A stretch of 64,000 bases of DNA from Vibrio lentus (lineage in GTDB: Bacteria; Pseudomonadota; Gammaproteobacteria; Enterobacterales; Vibrionaceae), in NCBI RefSeq assembly GCF_030409755.1, contig NZ_JAUFQE010000002.1, positions 2,418,001-2,482,000 of the forward strand, written 5' to 3'. A program made the position numbers and the translations under genes. Below the pieces are notes generated by a model, which saw only the letters and a list, made by a program, of their open reading frames with translations, was not told the origin of the DNA and searched no databases. Position 1 is the stretch's first letter; every line of letters starts with the position of its first letter. Shown here one piece after another: positions 20,815-29,107 of the stretch.

Positions 20815-20890
20815 GTACACCAAGAATATATAACTCGTATATCAAGAGCGTATAGCTAGGCGCACCAAAAGCTTAAAGTTAGTATATCAA
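20815..20890 (-). repeat. Four 9-bp repeats at 22-23 bp spacing in the mgtE leader
   Basis: On the plus strand GTACACCAA (20815-20823), GTATATCAA (20837-20845), GCGCACCAA (20860-20868) and GTATATCAA (20882-20890) recur with periods of 22, 23 and 22 bases. Flanks are also partly alike (CT/GCTTAAAG, ATAACTC, TAGCT). They are transcribed as part of the leader RNA. There are no unique spacers of CRISPR type and no cas genes. Confidence 0.6.
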
Positions 20891-20991
20891 TAGCTTAAAG
20901 CGCTAATGTGTCTACTTGTTAGAATCTAGTGTGTGGAAAAGAATGAGGGGGAAAAACAAAGATACCCTACCTGAACGGCAGGACAATAGAT

Positions 20992-21046
20992 CAATACCGA
21001 GACAGGTTATTCTTCTCCATTCAAACTAGGAGGATGGTCGGTATTG
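20992..21046 (-). promoter_or_regulatory. 9-bp stem overlapping the mgtE leader ORF
   Basis: TCGGTATTG (21038-21046) lies inside codons 2-5 of the small leader ORF. Its exact complement CAATACCGA (20992-21000) lies seven bases after the ORF stop. A ribosome on the small ORF would open this stem. A competing 5-bp pairing (ACCTG 20969-20973 with CAGGT 21003-21007) could form when it is open. This is inference from sequence. Confidence 0.45.
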
Positions 21047-21051
21047 TTCAT
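21007..21051 (-). CDS. Candidate leader peptide upstream of mgtE (14 aa)
   Basis: The ORF begins with ATG at 21049-21051 and encodes MNNTDHPPSLNGEE. A GGAG ribosome-binding site lies six bases upstream (21058-21061). A 6-bp hairpin (CTGTCA-TGACAG, 21069-21083) sits just before that. The peptide is rich in Pro and acidic residues, like the MgtL and MgtP leader peptides of Salmonella, which sense low magnesium through Pro codons and acidic/Pro stretches. The ORF is about 250 bases upstream of the transporter start. Its length is too short for statistical support, so function is inferred from position and composition. Confidence 0.45.
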   Translation of the reverse strand: MNNTDHPPSLNGEE

Positions 21052-21090
21052 AAAAATCTCCAGAATTACTGTCAATATGACAGCGCGCAC

Positions 21091-21099
21091 AGTGTAGCA
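21091..21099 (-). promoter_or_regulatory. Possible extended -10 promoter for the mgtE leader
   Basis: On the minus strand TGCTACACT combines the TGn extension with TACACT as -10 (21091-21096). No matching -35 is found at 17 bases. TTGAC hexamers exist further upstream but at the wrong distance. Confidence 0.35.
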
Positions 21100-21136
21100 A
21101 TGCACGTTCAAAAACTTCGTCAACTTTGTGTCAATA

Positions 21137-21163
21137 AAAAAGGCATCCGTGGATGCCTTTTGT
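21137..21163 (-). terminator. Terminator after tyrS
   Basis: On the minus strand AAAAGGCATCC and GGATGCCTTTT form a stem followed by TTTTTTA. It separates tyrS from the mgtE leader, so the latter needs its own promoter. Confidence 0.9.
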
Positions 21164-21183
21164 TCAATTATTGATGTACGTTA

Positions 21184-22371
21184 TTACTTAATAGTAATAC
21201 GAGCAAACTTACGCTTACCTACTTGGTAAACTGCAGTACCTGCTTCAGGTACGAATCTGCTGTCTTCAATCTTCTCGCCTTCAAGCTTAGCCGCGCCTTG
21301 CTTGATCATACGCATCGCATCAGAAGTAGAGTTTACAAGACCTGCTTCTTTTAGAACGTTAGCGATTGGTAGACCTGCTTCGAATTCGAATTCAGGCATT
21401 TCATCTGGCACTTGGTTCTTAGCAAAACGGTTAACGAACTCTTGCTCAGCTGCTTCAGCATCGGCTTCACTGTGGAAACGAGCAATGATCTCTTTAGCCA
21501 GTAGAACTTTAACGTCACGCGGGTTCTTACCTGCATCAACGCCAGCTTTCAGTTCCGCAACTTCTTCAAGTGGACGGAAAGACAGTAGCTCGTAGTAGCT
21601 CCACATTAGATCGTCAGAGATAGACATGATCTTACCAAACATTTCGCTTGGTGCTTCGCTGATACCGATGTAGTTATGCGCAGACTTAGACATCTTCTTA
21701 ACGCCGTCTAAACCAACAAGTAGTGGCATCATTAGTACCGCTTGTGGTTTTTGACCTGCAGCTTTTTGCAGTTCACGACCCATTAGAAGGTTAAACTTCT
21801 GGTCAGTACCGCCAAGCTCAACATCGCTCTCGAGTGCAACAGAGTCGTGACCTTGAAGAAGTGGGTACATGAATTCGTGGATTGCGATCGGTTGGCCACC
21901 AGCGTAACGCTTTTTAAAGTCATCACGCTCAAGCATACGAGCCACAGTTTGGTTAGAAGCAAGACGAATCATACCTTCAGCACCAAGCTCAGATAACCAC
22001 TCAGAGTTGAAACGAATTTGCGTTTTCGCAGGATCTAGAATCTTGAATACTTGCTCTTTGTAAGTTTCAGCATTCTTCAATACGTCTTCACGGCTTAGCG
22101 GTGGACGCGTTGAGTTCTTACCTGATGGGTCACCAACCATTGCAGTGAAATCACCAATAAGGAATGTCACTTCATGACCAAGCTCTTGGAAAGCACGAAG
22201 CTTGTTAAAGATAACCGTATGGCCTAGGTGGATATCTGGAGCTGTTGGATCGGCACCCAGCTTAATGCGTAAAGGACGACCTTCTTTTAATTTAGCAATC
22301 AGTTCGTCTTCTGGAATCAGTTCTTCTACGCCACGTTTGATCTCGGCTAGTGCAGCTTCAATACTCGCCAT
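21184..22371 (-). CDS. tyrS: Tyrosyl-tRNA synthetase
   Basis: A class I aminoacyl-tRNA synthetase that charges tRNA-Tyr. The 395-residue protein has the HIGH-type motif as HLGH (about 48-51), the tyrosine-binding segment, GGTDQKFN, the KMSKS loop (about 230) and a C-terminal S4 RNA-binding domain ([27 protein letters not shown]). The length and the S4 type resemble the TyrZ-like branch rather than the 424-residue E. coli TyrS. Confidence 0.96.
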   Translation of the reverse strand: MASIEAALAEIKRGVEELIPEDELIAKLKEGRPLRIKLGADPTAPDIHLGHTVIFNKLRAFQELGHEVTFLIGDFTAMVGDPSGKNSTRPPLSREDVLKNAETYKEQVFKILDPAKTQIRFNSEWLSELGAEGMIRLASNQTVARMLERDDFKKRYAGGQPIAIHEFMYPLLQGHDSVALESDVELGGTDQKFNLLMGRELQKAAGQKPQAVLMMPLLVGLDGVKKMSKSAHNYIGISEAPSEMFGKIMSISDDLMWSYYELLSFRPLEEVAELKAGVDAGKNPRDVKVLLAKEIIARFHSEADAEAAEQEFVNRFAKNQVPDEMPEFEFEAGLPIANVLKEAGLVNSTSDAMRMIKQGAAKLEGEKIEDSRFVPEAGTAVYQVGKRKFARITIK

Positions 22372-22500
22372 TCTTGTTCACTCCCACAGATTTGGCAAAA
22401 ATATAATAATTAGACATCTTACTTGAATAGCGATGTATTTTGAAACCAGTTACACTATTCCGTCGTCGATTTTCATAATATTTACAGAACGAACCGGAAC

Positions 22501-23790
22501 ATGTTGTCTATTTTTGCACGCCTTCCTATTTTGCACCGGGCTTTTATCGCATTTTTTAGTGCCGTAATTTTCGTCGCGATCTTCTTACTCCCCGATGTCA
22601 GCAGTTTACGTGACGATACGGGCGCTTTAGTGGTGGGGAAACATTACCCACTGACTATCAATGCATCCGCGCTTGTTAGCTCAAGTGACGCACCGCCGAC
22701 GGCAGTGCTTAATTGGGAGAAATACACCGTTCGTTCTGGCGAAAGCACCTCTGTTTTATTCGAACGTATTGGTCTCTCATACCGCTTGCTGATCACGCTA
22801 CTCAATACCAATAACGATATTAAGAAGCAGCTGTCTAATCTAAGACCTGGCGATGTATTACAATTCGGTTTTGATGAAAACAACGATCTTATTCAGTTAA
22901 AACGACAACTTAGTGCGTTTGAAAGCTTCAAAATCACTAAGTCTGGCGATTCGTTTACCTCTAGCATCGACAAGAAAGAAGTTGCCTACCAATACAATTA
23001 CGCTGAAGCCAACATTACCTCTAACTTCTGGAATGCAGGCGTTAGCGCAGGTTTAACCGCAAACCAAATCATGGAACTCGCCGGTATCTTCGGTTGGGAT
23101 ATCGACTTTGCGTTAGATATTCGTAAGAACGACAGCTTCAAAATCTTATACCAAGAGAAAGTGGTTGAAGGTGAGGTGGTTGGTCGCGGTAAGATCATGG
23201 CAGCCGTATTCAAAAACCAAGGCGATTCATTTACCGCGGTATTGGATGATAAGAGCGGCAACTACTTCGATGAAAATGGTCGAGCAATGAAGAAAGCGTT
23301 CTTGCGCTCACCAATTGATTTTCGTCGCGTAACATCGAACTTTAATCCTACCAGGAGACACCCAGTAACCGGTAAGGTTCGAGCTCACCGCGGTACTGAC
23401 TACGCAGCTCCTGTTGGCACGCCTATCTGGGCAGCCGGTGACGGTATTGTTCAAAAGTCGGGTTACAACCAATTCAATGGTAACTACGTGTTCATTCGAC
23501 ACAGCAACACCTACATCACCAAGTACCTGCATATGAAGCGACGCATGGTGAAAACGGGTCAGCGCGTAAAACAAGGCCAAACCATTGGTACTTTGGGTGG
23601 GACAGGTCGTGTTACTGGCCCGCACTTACATTATGAATTCTTGGTTAATGGTGTACATAAGAATGCTCGCACCGTAAAATTGCCACAATCTAAGTCATTA
23701 ACAGGTAAAGCAAAAGCTACCTTCATTGCTAACTCCGAGATTCGACTGAATAACCTTGAGCGATACGGCCAGTTGTTAGCAACTAATTAG
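22501..23790 (+). CDS. shyC: LytM/M23 peptidoglycan DD-endopeptidase, ShyC-like
   Basis: This protein is likely to cut D-Ala-mDAP cross-links for cell-wall growth. The 429-residue protein has an N-terminal membrane anchor or signal (about 10-30), an OapA/LysM-like region (YTVRSGESTSVLFERIGLS, about 75-150), a central domain, and a C-terminal M23 domain (about 295-400). Zinc ligands are visible in HRGTDYAAP and HLHYEF. It is divergent from tyrS, a place I recall for shyC in V. cholerae, which has three paralogues (ShyA, ShyB, ShyC). Assignment to C rests on context. Confidence 0.8.
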   Translation: MLSIFARLPILHRAFIAFFSAVIFVAIFLLPDVSSLRDDTGALVVGKHYPLTINASALVSSSDAPPTAVLNWEKYTVRSGESTSVLFERIGLSYRLLITLLNTNNDIKKQLSNLRPGDVLQFGFDENNDLIQLKRQLSAFESFKITKSGDSFTSSIDKKEVAYQYNYAEANITSNFWNAGVSAGLTANQIMELAGIFGWDIDFALDIRKNDSFKILYQEKVVEGEVVGRGKIMAAVFKNQGDSFTAVLDDKSGNYFDENGRAMKKAFLRSPIDFRRVTSNFNPTRRHPVTGKVRAHRGTDYAAPVGTPIWAAGDGIVQKSGYNQFNGNYVFIRHSNTYITKYLHMKRRMVKTGQRVKQGQTIGTLGGTGRVTGPHLHYEFLVNGVHKNARTVKLPQSKSLTGKAKATFIANSEIRLNNLERYGQLLATN

Positions 23791-23831
23791 GTTGCTAGCA
23801 ACCAATTAGGCTAGAACCCTAACAGCCAACA

Positions 23832-23862
23832 AAAAAGAGCGCCCATCAAGGCGCTCTTTTTA
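23832..23862. terminator. Bidirectional terminator between the M23 gene and the RND gene
   Basis: AAAAAGAGCGCC and GGCGCTCTTTTT form a 12-bp stem between convergent genes, with a T run on each strand. Confidence 0.9.
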
Positions 23863-23880
23863 TTTCAGTCGAACTAGTAC

Positions 23881-26800
23881 TTATCGTTCATCGTCGTTGC
23901 TTTGGATCATATCGGGTTTCTTATCTCGCCCTAGCATCAGCAAACAAGGCGTCAGCACCAAGGTTAGTACTGTCGCAAATGCCAAACCTCCAGCAATCGC
24001 CGTAGCGAGTTGCGACCACCATTGGGTACTCGGCGCGCCAAACTCTATTTTTTGGTTAATCAGGTCGATGTTCATCTCTAATACCATCGGCATCAAGCCT
24101 AATATGGTAGTAACCGTAGTAAGCATCACTGGCCTTAAACGCTGAACACCGGTTCTTAGAATCGCATCTCGCTTATCCAAGCCTCGTTTAACCAACTGAT
24201 TATAAGTATCGATCAGCACGATATTGTTGTTCACCACAATCCCAGCCAATGCAATCACCCCAATACCTGACATCACAATGCCAAACGGACGTTGGAAGAT
24301 AAGTAAACCGACAAACACACCAACCGTTGAAAACAACACCGCACTAAGAATCAAGAACGCTTGATAGAAGCTATTGAACTGAGTAATCAGAATCAACGCC
24401 ATTACCGCAAGAGCAACCATGAATGCACTTTGTAAGAAGGCTGAAGAGTTTTCTTGTTCTTCATTCTGACCACGGATACGAAACTCGACACTACTCGGTA
24501 GCCCCAATTCACTTAACGCTTGCTCAATCTTTGGCAGTTCGAGAGCAAGGTTATAGCCCTCTTCCATATCCGCCATGATGTTCACGACTCGCTTACCATC
24601 GAGGCGTTTGATCGTGTCTTGCTTATGGTCGGGAACAATCTGAGCAAAGTTGGTGATCGGCACCAAGCCAGCCGGTGTTTTGACTCTTAGTTGGTCAAAG
24701 CGCCCGATATCTCTTTTATCGCTTGGGTAGCGTACCAAGATATCGACTTCTTCTGATGAGTCATCAGGCAGGTAATCACCAATCTTTAGTCCGTTAGTTA
24801 CAAATTGAACGGTATTGCCGACCAAGGTCGCGTCTGCGGCAAAACGCGCGGCATCGTCGCGGCGAATATCCACCTTCCAATCAATACCGTCTTTGCTTGC
24901 AGTATCACTGATATTAGTCAGTGCTTGATTACCATCCGCCCAACTTCTTACAATCTTAGCCGCCTGATTGAGCTGCTCAGGTGTTTTGGCTGAGAGCTCA
25001 ATCACTAAGTCATTTTCAACCGGTGGCCCTGCATCAGGAAACTTGTATTCAATCTCGACCCCAGCGTATTGATCAGTTTGTGTCTTTAACTCATCAATGA
25101 TCGCTTTAACACTGCGACGATATTGCCAATCCACAGGCGTGATCGATATCAAACCAATCTGGTCGTCCCCACCCGTTCGCGTGTAAACAGTATCGAACTC
25201 ATCATGATTTAGCATCATCTGTTCAATATCGCGCATGATGACATCTTTCTCTTGGATAGATAGATCACCATGGGAACGAACTTTGACGTTAAAGAATGGC
25301 GGATCAACTTCAGGGAAGAACTCTGCACCTAGACCCGCTTTTGAATACGTAAAACCAACCGCCACCGCAAGTAATATTGCACTGGAGAGAATCTTAAATG
25401 GGTGTTTAATCGCAATCGAAAGCGTGTGGTAGTAAGCCTTGGTTAAGCCAGTCGCCTGTGAGAAATCACCGTTGTGCAGTGCCACCATTCGCGCTTGGCT
25501 TTTGGGCGATACGTATTGAGGTTTACCAATCAAACCACCTAGTACAGGCACAAACAACAACGCCATAATCAATGAAGCGGTTAAGGTTGCAATCAATGTT
25601 AATGGCAAGAACTTCATGAATTCGCCCGTCACATCTGGCCAAAACAGTAACGGAGCAAATGCCGCCAAGGTTGTAGCCGTGGATGCCGTTATCGGCCATG
25701 CCATTCGTTTGGCTGCATCTCGATAGGCTGCTTTACGCCCTTCCCCTTCTTGCATTCTCCGGTCAGCAAACTCGGTGATCACAATCGCACCATCGACCAA
25801 CATCCCCACCGCCATAATCAGCGAAAAAAGCACCACTATGTTTACGGTTAAACCAAATACCGATAGAACTAGTAACCCCGTGAGGAATGATCCAGGAATT
25901 GAAATTCCGACCAATAATGCGGTTCGCACACCAAGAATAGCGATGATCACGATCACCACTAAAATGATGGCGGACAAGATATTGTTTTGAAGATCGTTGA
26001 GCATGATCTTCACATCTTTAGATTCATCCCAAGTGTATTTGACCAGCAGGTTATTTGGCCACTCGGCTTGCTGCTGAGCGCCTGCCATGACGGCTTTGAC
26101 TAGCTCAACGGTTTCAATGATGTTTTCACCCGCTCGCTTCTTGATATCCAAGACAACCGCTGATTTACCATCTAAACGAGCAAAACTCTCTGGATCTCGA
26201 AACGCTCGACGAACCGTGGCCACATCACCAAAGGTCACGACCTGCTTACCATCGACTTTAATTGGTAGCTCAAGCACGTCTTTTAGAGAGTTAAACACCG
26301 AAGGGACTTTGACAGAGAAACGCCCATAACCCGTATCTACAAAACCTGCCGCAACCACTCGGTTATTTAAAGCGATCAAGTTATAGATATCCGCTTGATC
26401 TAGGCTGTAGCTCTCCATCAACAGCGGATCAACAATGATTTCAACAATGTCATCGCGATCGCCTGCAATATCGACCTCTAGAATTTGGCGATAGCTTTCG
26501 AGCTTATCCCCAAGCTCTCGAGCAATTTGCACTATCGTACGCTCAGGAACGGTACCAAACAGAACCACTGACAACACTGGCTGCTCAGACGCGAGTGTCA
26601 CCTCATTCACAGTCGGCTCGTCACTGTCTTCTGGTAGCTTTGGTTTGGCAAGGTCAACCGCATCACGCACATCCGCCATCGCTTTAGTTAGGTCGACGCC
26701 AACGTTAAACTCCAACACTACCGAGGCGTGACCTTCTGCTGCGGTTGCCGTCATCTCTTTTACGCCTTCAATCGACCTAAGCTCTTGCTCGATAGGTCGT

Positions 26801-26994
26801 ACCAATAAACGCTCCGCATCAGTTGGCGAGATCCCTTGGTGCCCGACTGAAACGTAGATAATTGGAATGGTGATATCTGGGCTCGATTCTTTGGGTATCG
26901 TGATATAGGTAATCACACCTGCGACTAAGATGAGCGCCAAAAGGGAGAGCATTGTTCGAGCGCGAGACAAGGCTGCATCAATAATTGAATACAT
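23881..26994 (-). CDS. RND efflux transporter, inner-membrane pump
   Basis: A proton-driven exporter of the AcrB-like superfamily. The 1037-residue protein has the usual duplicated plan: N-terminal helix (about 13-32), first porter domain, helices 2-6 (about 335-480) with the proton-relay stretch VGMLVDGAIVITEF, helix 7 near 535, second porter domain, and helices 8-12 from about 860. It starts with MYSIIDAALSRARTM, a form common in Vibrio pumps that are not true AcrB. The adaptor gene ends ten bases upstream. No outer-membrane channel gene is present; TolC elsewhere probably serves. It may be one of the V. cholerae Vex-type systems; I cannot say which. Confidence 0.92.
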   Translation of the reverse strand: MYSIIDAALSRARTMLSLLALILVAGVITYITIPKESSPDITIPIIYVSVGHQGISPTDAERLLVRPIEQELRSIEGVKEMTATAAEGHASVVLEFNVGVDLTKAMADVRDAVDLAKPKLPEDSDEPTVNEVTLASEQPVLSVVLFGTVPERTIVQIARELGDKLESYRQILEVDIAGDRDDIVEIIVDPLLMESYSLDQADIYNLIALNNRVVAAGFVDTGYGRFSVKVPSVFNSLKDVLELPIKVDGKQVVTFGDVATVRRAFRDPESFARLDGKSAVVLDIKKRAGENIIETVELVKAVMAGAQQQAEWPNNLLVKYTWDESKDVKIMLNDLQNNILSAIILVVIVIIAILGVRTALLVGISIPGSFLTGLLVLSVFGLTVNIVVLFSLIMAVGMLVDGAIVITEFADRRMQEGEGRKAAYRDAAKRMAWPITASTATTLAAFAPLLFWPDVTGEFMKFLPLTLIATLTASLIMALLFVPVLGGLIGKPQYVSPKSQARMVALHNGDFSQATGLTKAYYHTLSIAIKHPFKILSSAILLAVAVGFTYSKAGLGAEFFPEVDPPFFNVKVRSHGDLSIQEKDVIMRDIEQMMLNHDEFDTVYTRTGGDDQIGLISITPVDWQYRRSVKAIIDELKTQTDQYAGVEIEYKFPDAGPPVENDLVIELSAKTPEQLNQAAKIVRSWADGNQALTNISDTASKDGIDWKVDIRRDDAARFAADATLVGNTVQFVTNGLKIGDYLPDDSSEEVDILVRYPSDKRDIGRFDQLRVKTPAGLVPITNFAQIVPDHKQDTIKRLDGKRVVNIMADMEEGYNLALELPKIEQALSELGLPSSVEFRIRGQNEEQENSSAFLQSAFMVALAVMALILITQFNSFYQAFLILSAVLFSTVGVFVGLLIFQRPFGIVMSGIGVIALAGIVVNNNIVLIDTYNQLVKRGLDKRDAILRTGVQRLRPVMLTTVTTILGLMPMVLEMNIDLINQKIEFGAPSTQWWSQLATAIAGGLAFATVLTLVLTPCLLMLGRDKKPDMIQSNDDER

Positions 26995-27004
26995 CGGTTA
27001 TCTC

Positions 27005-28129
27005 CTACTCTGCAGTTACGTTAGAGAATTCAGCACCTTGCTCAACAGCAATCACCGAATCACCATCACGAACAAAACCTTGCCCTACCGTGATGATATC
27101 GACACGCTGACCTAACCCCGTGAGCCACACGCCATCTTGCTCAGCTTTCACCAGTTGAATGCCGACGAATTTCACGATTGGTGAGTCATCAATTGAAACC
27201 AAAGTTTTGACCCCAAGATTACCCGCCTCATCTAGTGCCAACATAGCAGGTGTCACTTTGATAGCGTCTCTTGTTTCTAGATTAAGGGTGACTTCGGCAC
27301 TGACACCGGCAGGTAACAGGCCATCGGAATTATCGATTTCAATCTCTATTGGAAAGGTATTGGTTGAGGCAGAAGATATTCGAGAAACATAACGCAGACG
27401 ACCCTCTGCTTCTTCTCGCCCTAACAAGCGAACCAAAGCAGATTGATTGACGAGCAAATGCTGGATATGACGCTCACTGACATCGGCCTCAATAACCAAA
27501 GGATCGAGGTCAATCACGCCAGCAACAGGATCACCAACACCAACGAAATCACCGAGCTCCACCATCAAATCTTGAACCACTCCCGAAAAAGGCGAAGTAA
27601 TCACAGTATTCTTTAAAGCCAATTCCGCATTGCGCTTCATAGCCTTTGCTTCCGTTAGTGAAGCCTCTGCGGTGGTATAGGCTATCTCGCCTTGCAACCC
27701 TCTTTTCTTCAAAGACTGTGCTGCTTTAAATTCTTTTTGCTTCAAACGATATAACGCAGATGCTCGCTCCAGCTGAATCTCTAAGTCGCCTTTATCAATC
27801 TGAGCAATGGCTTGTCCTGCTTTAACTGTATCGCCCTTAACAACATTCAGTCGGACGACCTTACCCGCAACTTCCGCTCCTAATCGAGCATGCCTGTCGG
27901 GCGCCGTTCTTCCATAGAGATCAATCGTTTTAAAGGTCGGTGATGAAGTGAATGTTTGAAAGGAAACCTTAGCCAACGGAATCTCTGTCGCTTTTTTCTC
28001 TGGCGCTTCTTCCGCCTGTCCCACTCCTAAGCCAAGCCAAATAAACAACAGCACAACTAAAATCAACGAAACCAGCCACGGCTGCTTCAATTTCTGAAAA
28101 AGTGGTGAGTTAGGAAATAGAGTGGGCAT
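27005..28129 (-). CDS. RND periplasmic adaptor (membrane fusion protein)
   Basis: This protein links the RND pump to an outer-membrane channel. The 374-residue protein has an N-terminal membrane segment (about 17-35, WLVSLILVVLLFIWLGLG) and no lipobox. It then has the lipoyl half-motifs (RLNVVKGDTVKAGQAIAQID and VITSPFSGVVQDLMVELGDFV) around an alpha-helical hairpin rich in Ala/Lys/Glu (about 110-165), and beta-barrel and membrane-proximal regions. AAAGGA precedes the ATG. It forms an operon with the pump gene (10-base gap). Confidence 0.93.
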   Translation of the reverse strand: MPTLFPNSPLFQKLKQPWLVSLILVVLLFIWLGLGVGQAEEAPEKKATEIPLAKVSFQTFTSSPTFKTIDLYGRTAPDRHARLGAEVAGKVVRLNVVKGDTVKAGQAIAQIDKGDLEIQLERASALYRLKQKEFKAAQSLKKRGLQGEIAYTTAEASLTEAKAMKRNAELALKNTVITSPFSGVVQDLMVELGDFVGVGDPVAGVIDLDPLVIEADVSERHIQHLLVNQSALVRLLGREEAEGRLRYVSRISSASTNTFPIEIEIDNSDGLLPAGVSAEVTLNLETRDAIKVTPAMLALDEAGNLGVKTLVSIDDSPIVKFVGIQLVKAEQDGVWLTGLGQRVDIITVGQGFVRDGDSVIAVEQGAEFSNVTAE

Positions 28130-28399
28130 AACAAATCCTTTTGTCCGATGTAATTAAGACGCGCTAAATGGCTTAACACTGTCATGTGCAACTTCCATAT
28201 GCACGGAGTAACCTTAACAGACCAAAACCAAACGAAGTTGGACGTTATCGACAGTTTAAAAAATATGCCGTGTACTAAAAATGAAGGGAATGCGTTGAAA
28301 AATAATAGGTTAAATATCGAGGTAAGTACTGATTTCGATGAAAAAGCCAAGCGGTCGACCGTCAGGCTTAACTTACTGCGGTTTTTTAGGAGTCTATAA
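28130..28399 (-). promoter_or_regulatory. Control region upstream of the RND operon
   Basis: No gene is called here. A 26-bp interrupted dyad lies at 28344-28369: AAGCC-N4-GGTCGACC-N4-GGCTT, with the centre itself an 8-bp palindrome. It could be an operator for a dimeric repressor, or a weak terminator, since a T run follows on the minus strand. A 71-codon frame on the plus strand (28184-28399) lacks a ribosome-binding site. I see no convincing -35/-10 pair. Confidence 0.4.
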
Positions 28400-28404
28400 A
28401 CACA

Positions 28405-28431
28405 AAAACGCCGAACATAGGTTCGGCGTTT
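28405..28431 (-). terminator. Terminator after erpA
   Basis: On the minus strand AAACGCCGAAC and GTTCGGCGTTT form an 11-bp stem followed by TTTTTG. Confidence 0.9.
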
Positions 28432-28469
28432 GCAGTATTTCTAATGTAACTTCAGCTTTTTCAGTTCAG

Positions 28470-28811
28470 CTATACGCTGAATGAAGCACCACAGCCACAT
28501 GTTGTTGTCGCGTTCGGGTTATTAACAAAGAAGCGTGCGCCTTCTAGGCCTTCAGTGTAATCAACCATGCCGCCCATTAAGTACTGTAGGCTCATTGGGT
28601 CAACAACCAGCGTTACACCGCTGTTTACAATGGTAGTGTCGCCATCATTTACTTTTTCATCAAATGTGAAGCCGTATTGGAAACCACTACAACCACCACC
28701 TGTAATGTATACACGCAGTTTTAGTTCTGGATTTTCTTCTTCAGCAATTAGCGTTTGTACGCGGGTAGCTGCTGCATCAGAAAAAGACAATGGGATATTT
28801 ACTTCGCTCAC
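28470..28811 (-). CDS. erpA: Iron-sulfur cluster insertion protein ErpA
   Basis: An A-type carrier that passes Fe-S clusters to targets such as IspG in E. coli. I start at the GTG at 28809-28811 with GAGG eight bases upstream, which gives 113 residues and the family opening (M)[17 protein letters not shown]; the longer frame from 28844 adds 11 residues without support. The three cluster cysteines are present: [11 protein letters not shown] and CGCGASF. It stands alone between two terminators and is divergent from hemL. Confidence 0.95.
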   Translation of the reverse strand: MSEVNIPLSFSDAAATRVQTLIAEEENPELKLRVYITGGGCSGFQYGFTFDEKVNDGDTTIVNSGVTLVVDPMSLQYLMGGMVDYTEGLEGARFFVNNPNATTTCGCGASFSV

Positions 28812-29107
28812 GACAACCTCTCTTACCTGTGTCAAAAACAACATGATACAAATCTAATTCGAGACCATAGTTGTTGAGTATTTTCTTATATTCTGGTGAT
28901 TATCTAATACCTGACTGAAACGTTCAAGTATTCACCACAGGATCGGTCCTTTTACTGTTGTAAACTCGCCAGAATCTGACAATTAAAACGTGTAACCACA
29001 CAAAACAACCAGATTCGGGGGATTATATCGGCGAAAGCATTCCTAGTTGGATTCGGGATAGGTACAATGCGAGCCAATTGGTCCGACAGTCAAAAGAGGA
29101 TATATCA

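Noticed and set aside
20815..20890. Repeats considered as a CRISPR array
   Set aside because: Repeat units are only 9 bp, imperfect, and have partly similar spacers; there are no cas genes nearby.
20759..21100. M-box magnesium riboswitch in the mgtE leader
   Set aside because: I could not find the conserved M-box sequence blocks. The small ORF with overlapping stem explains the region better, though a covariance-model search would be decisive.
28184..28399. 71-codon open frame on the plus strand between the RND operon and erpA
   Set aside because: It has no ribosome-binding site and unremarkable codon use, and it crosses the dyad and the likely promoter region of the RND operon.
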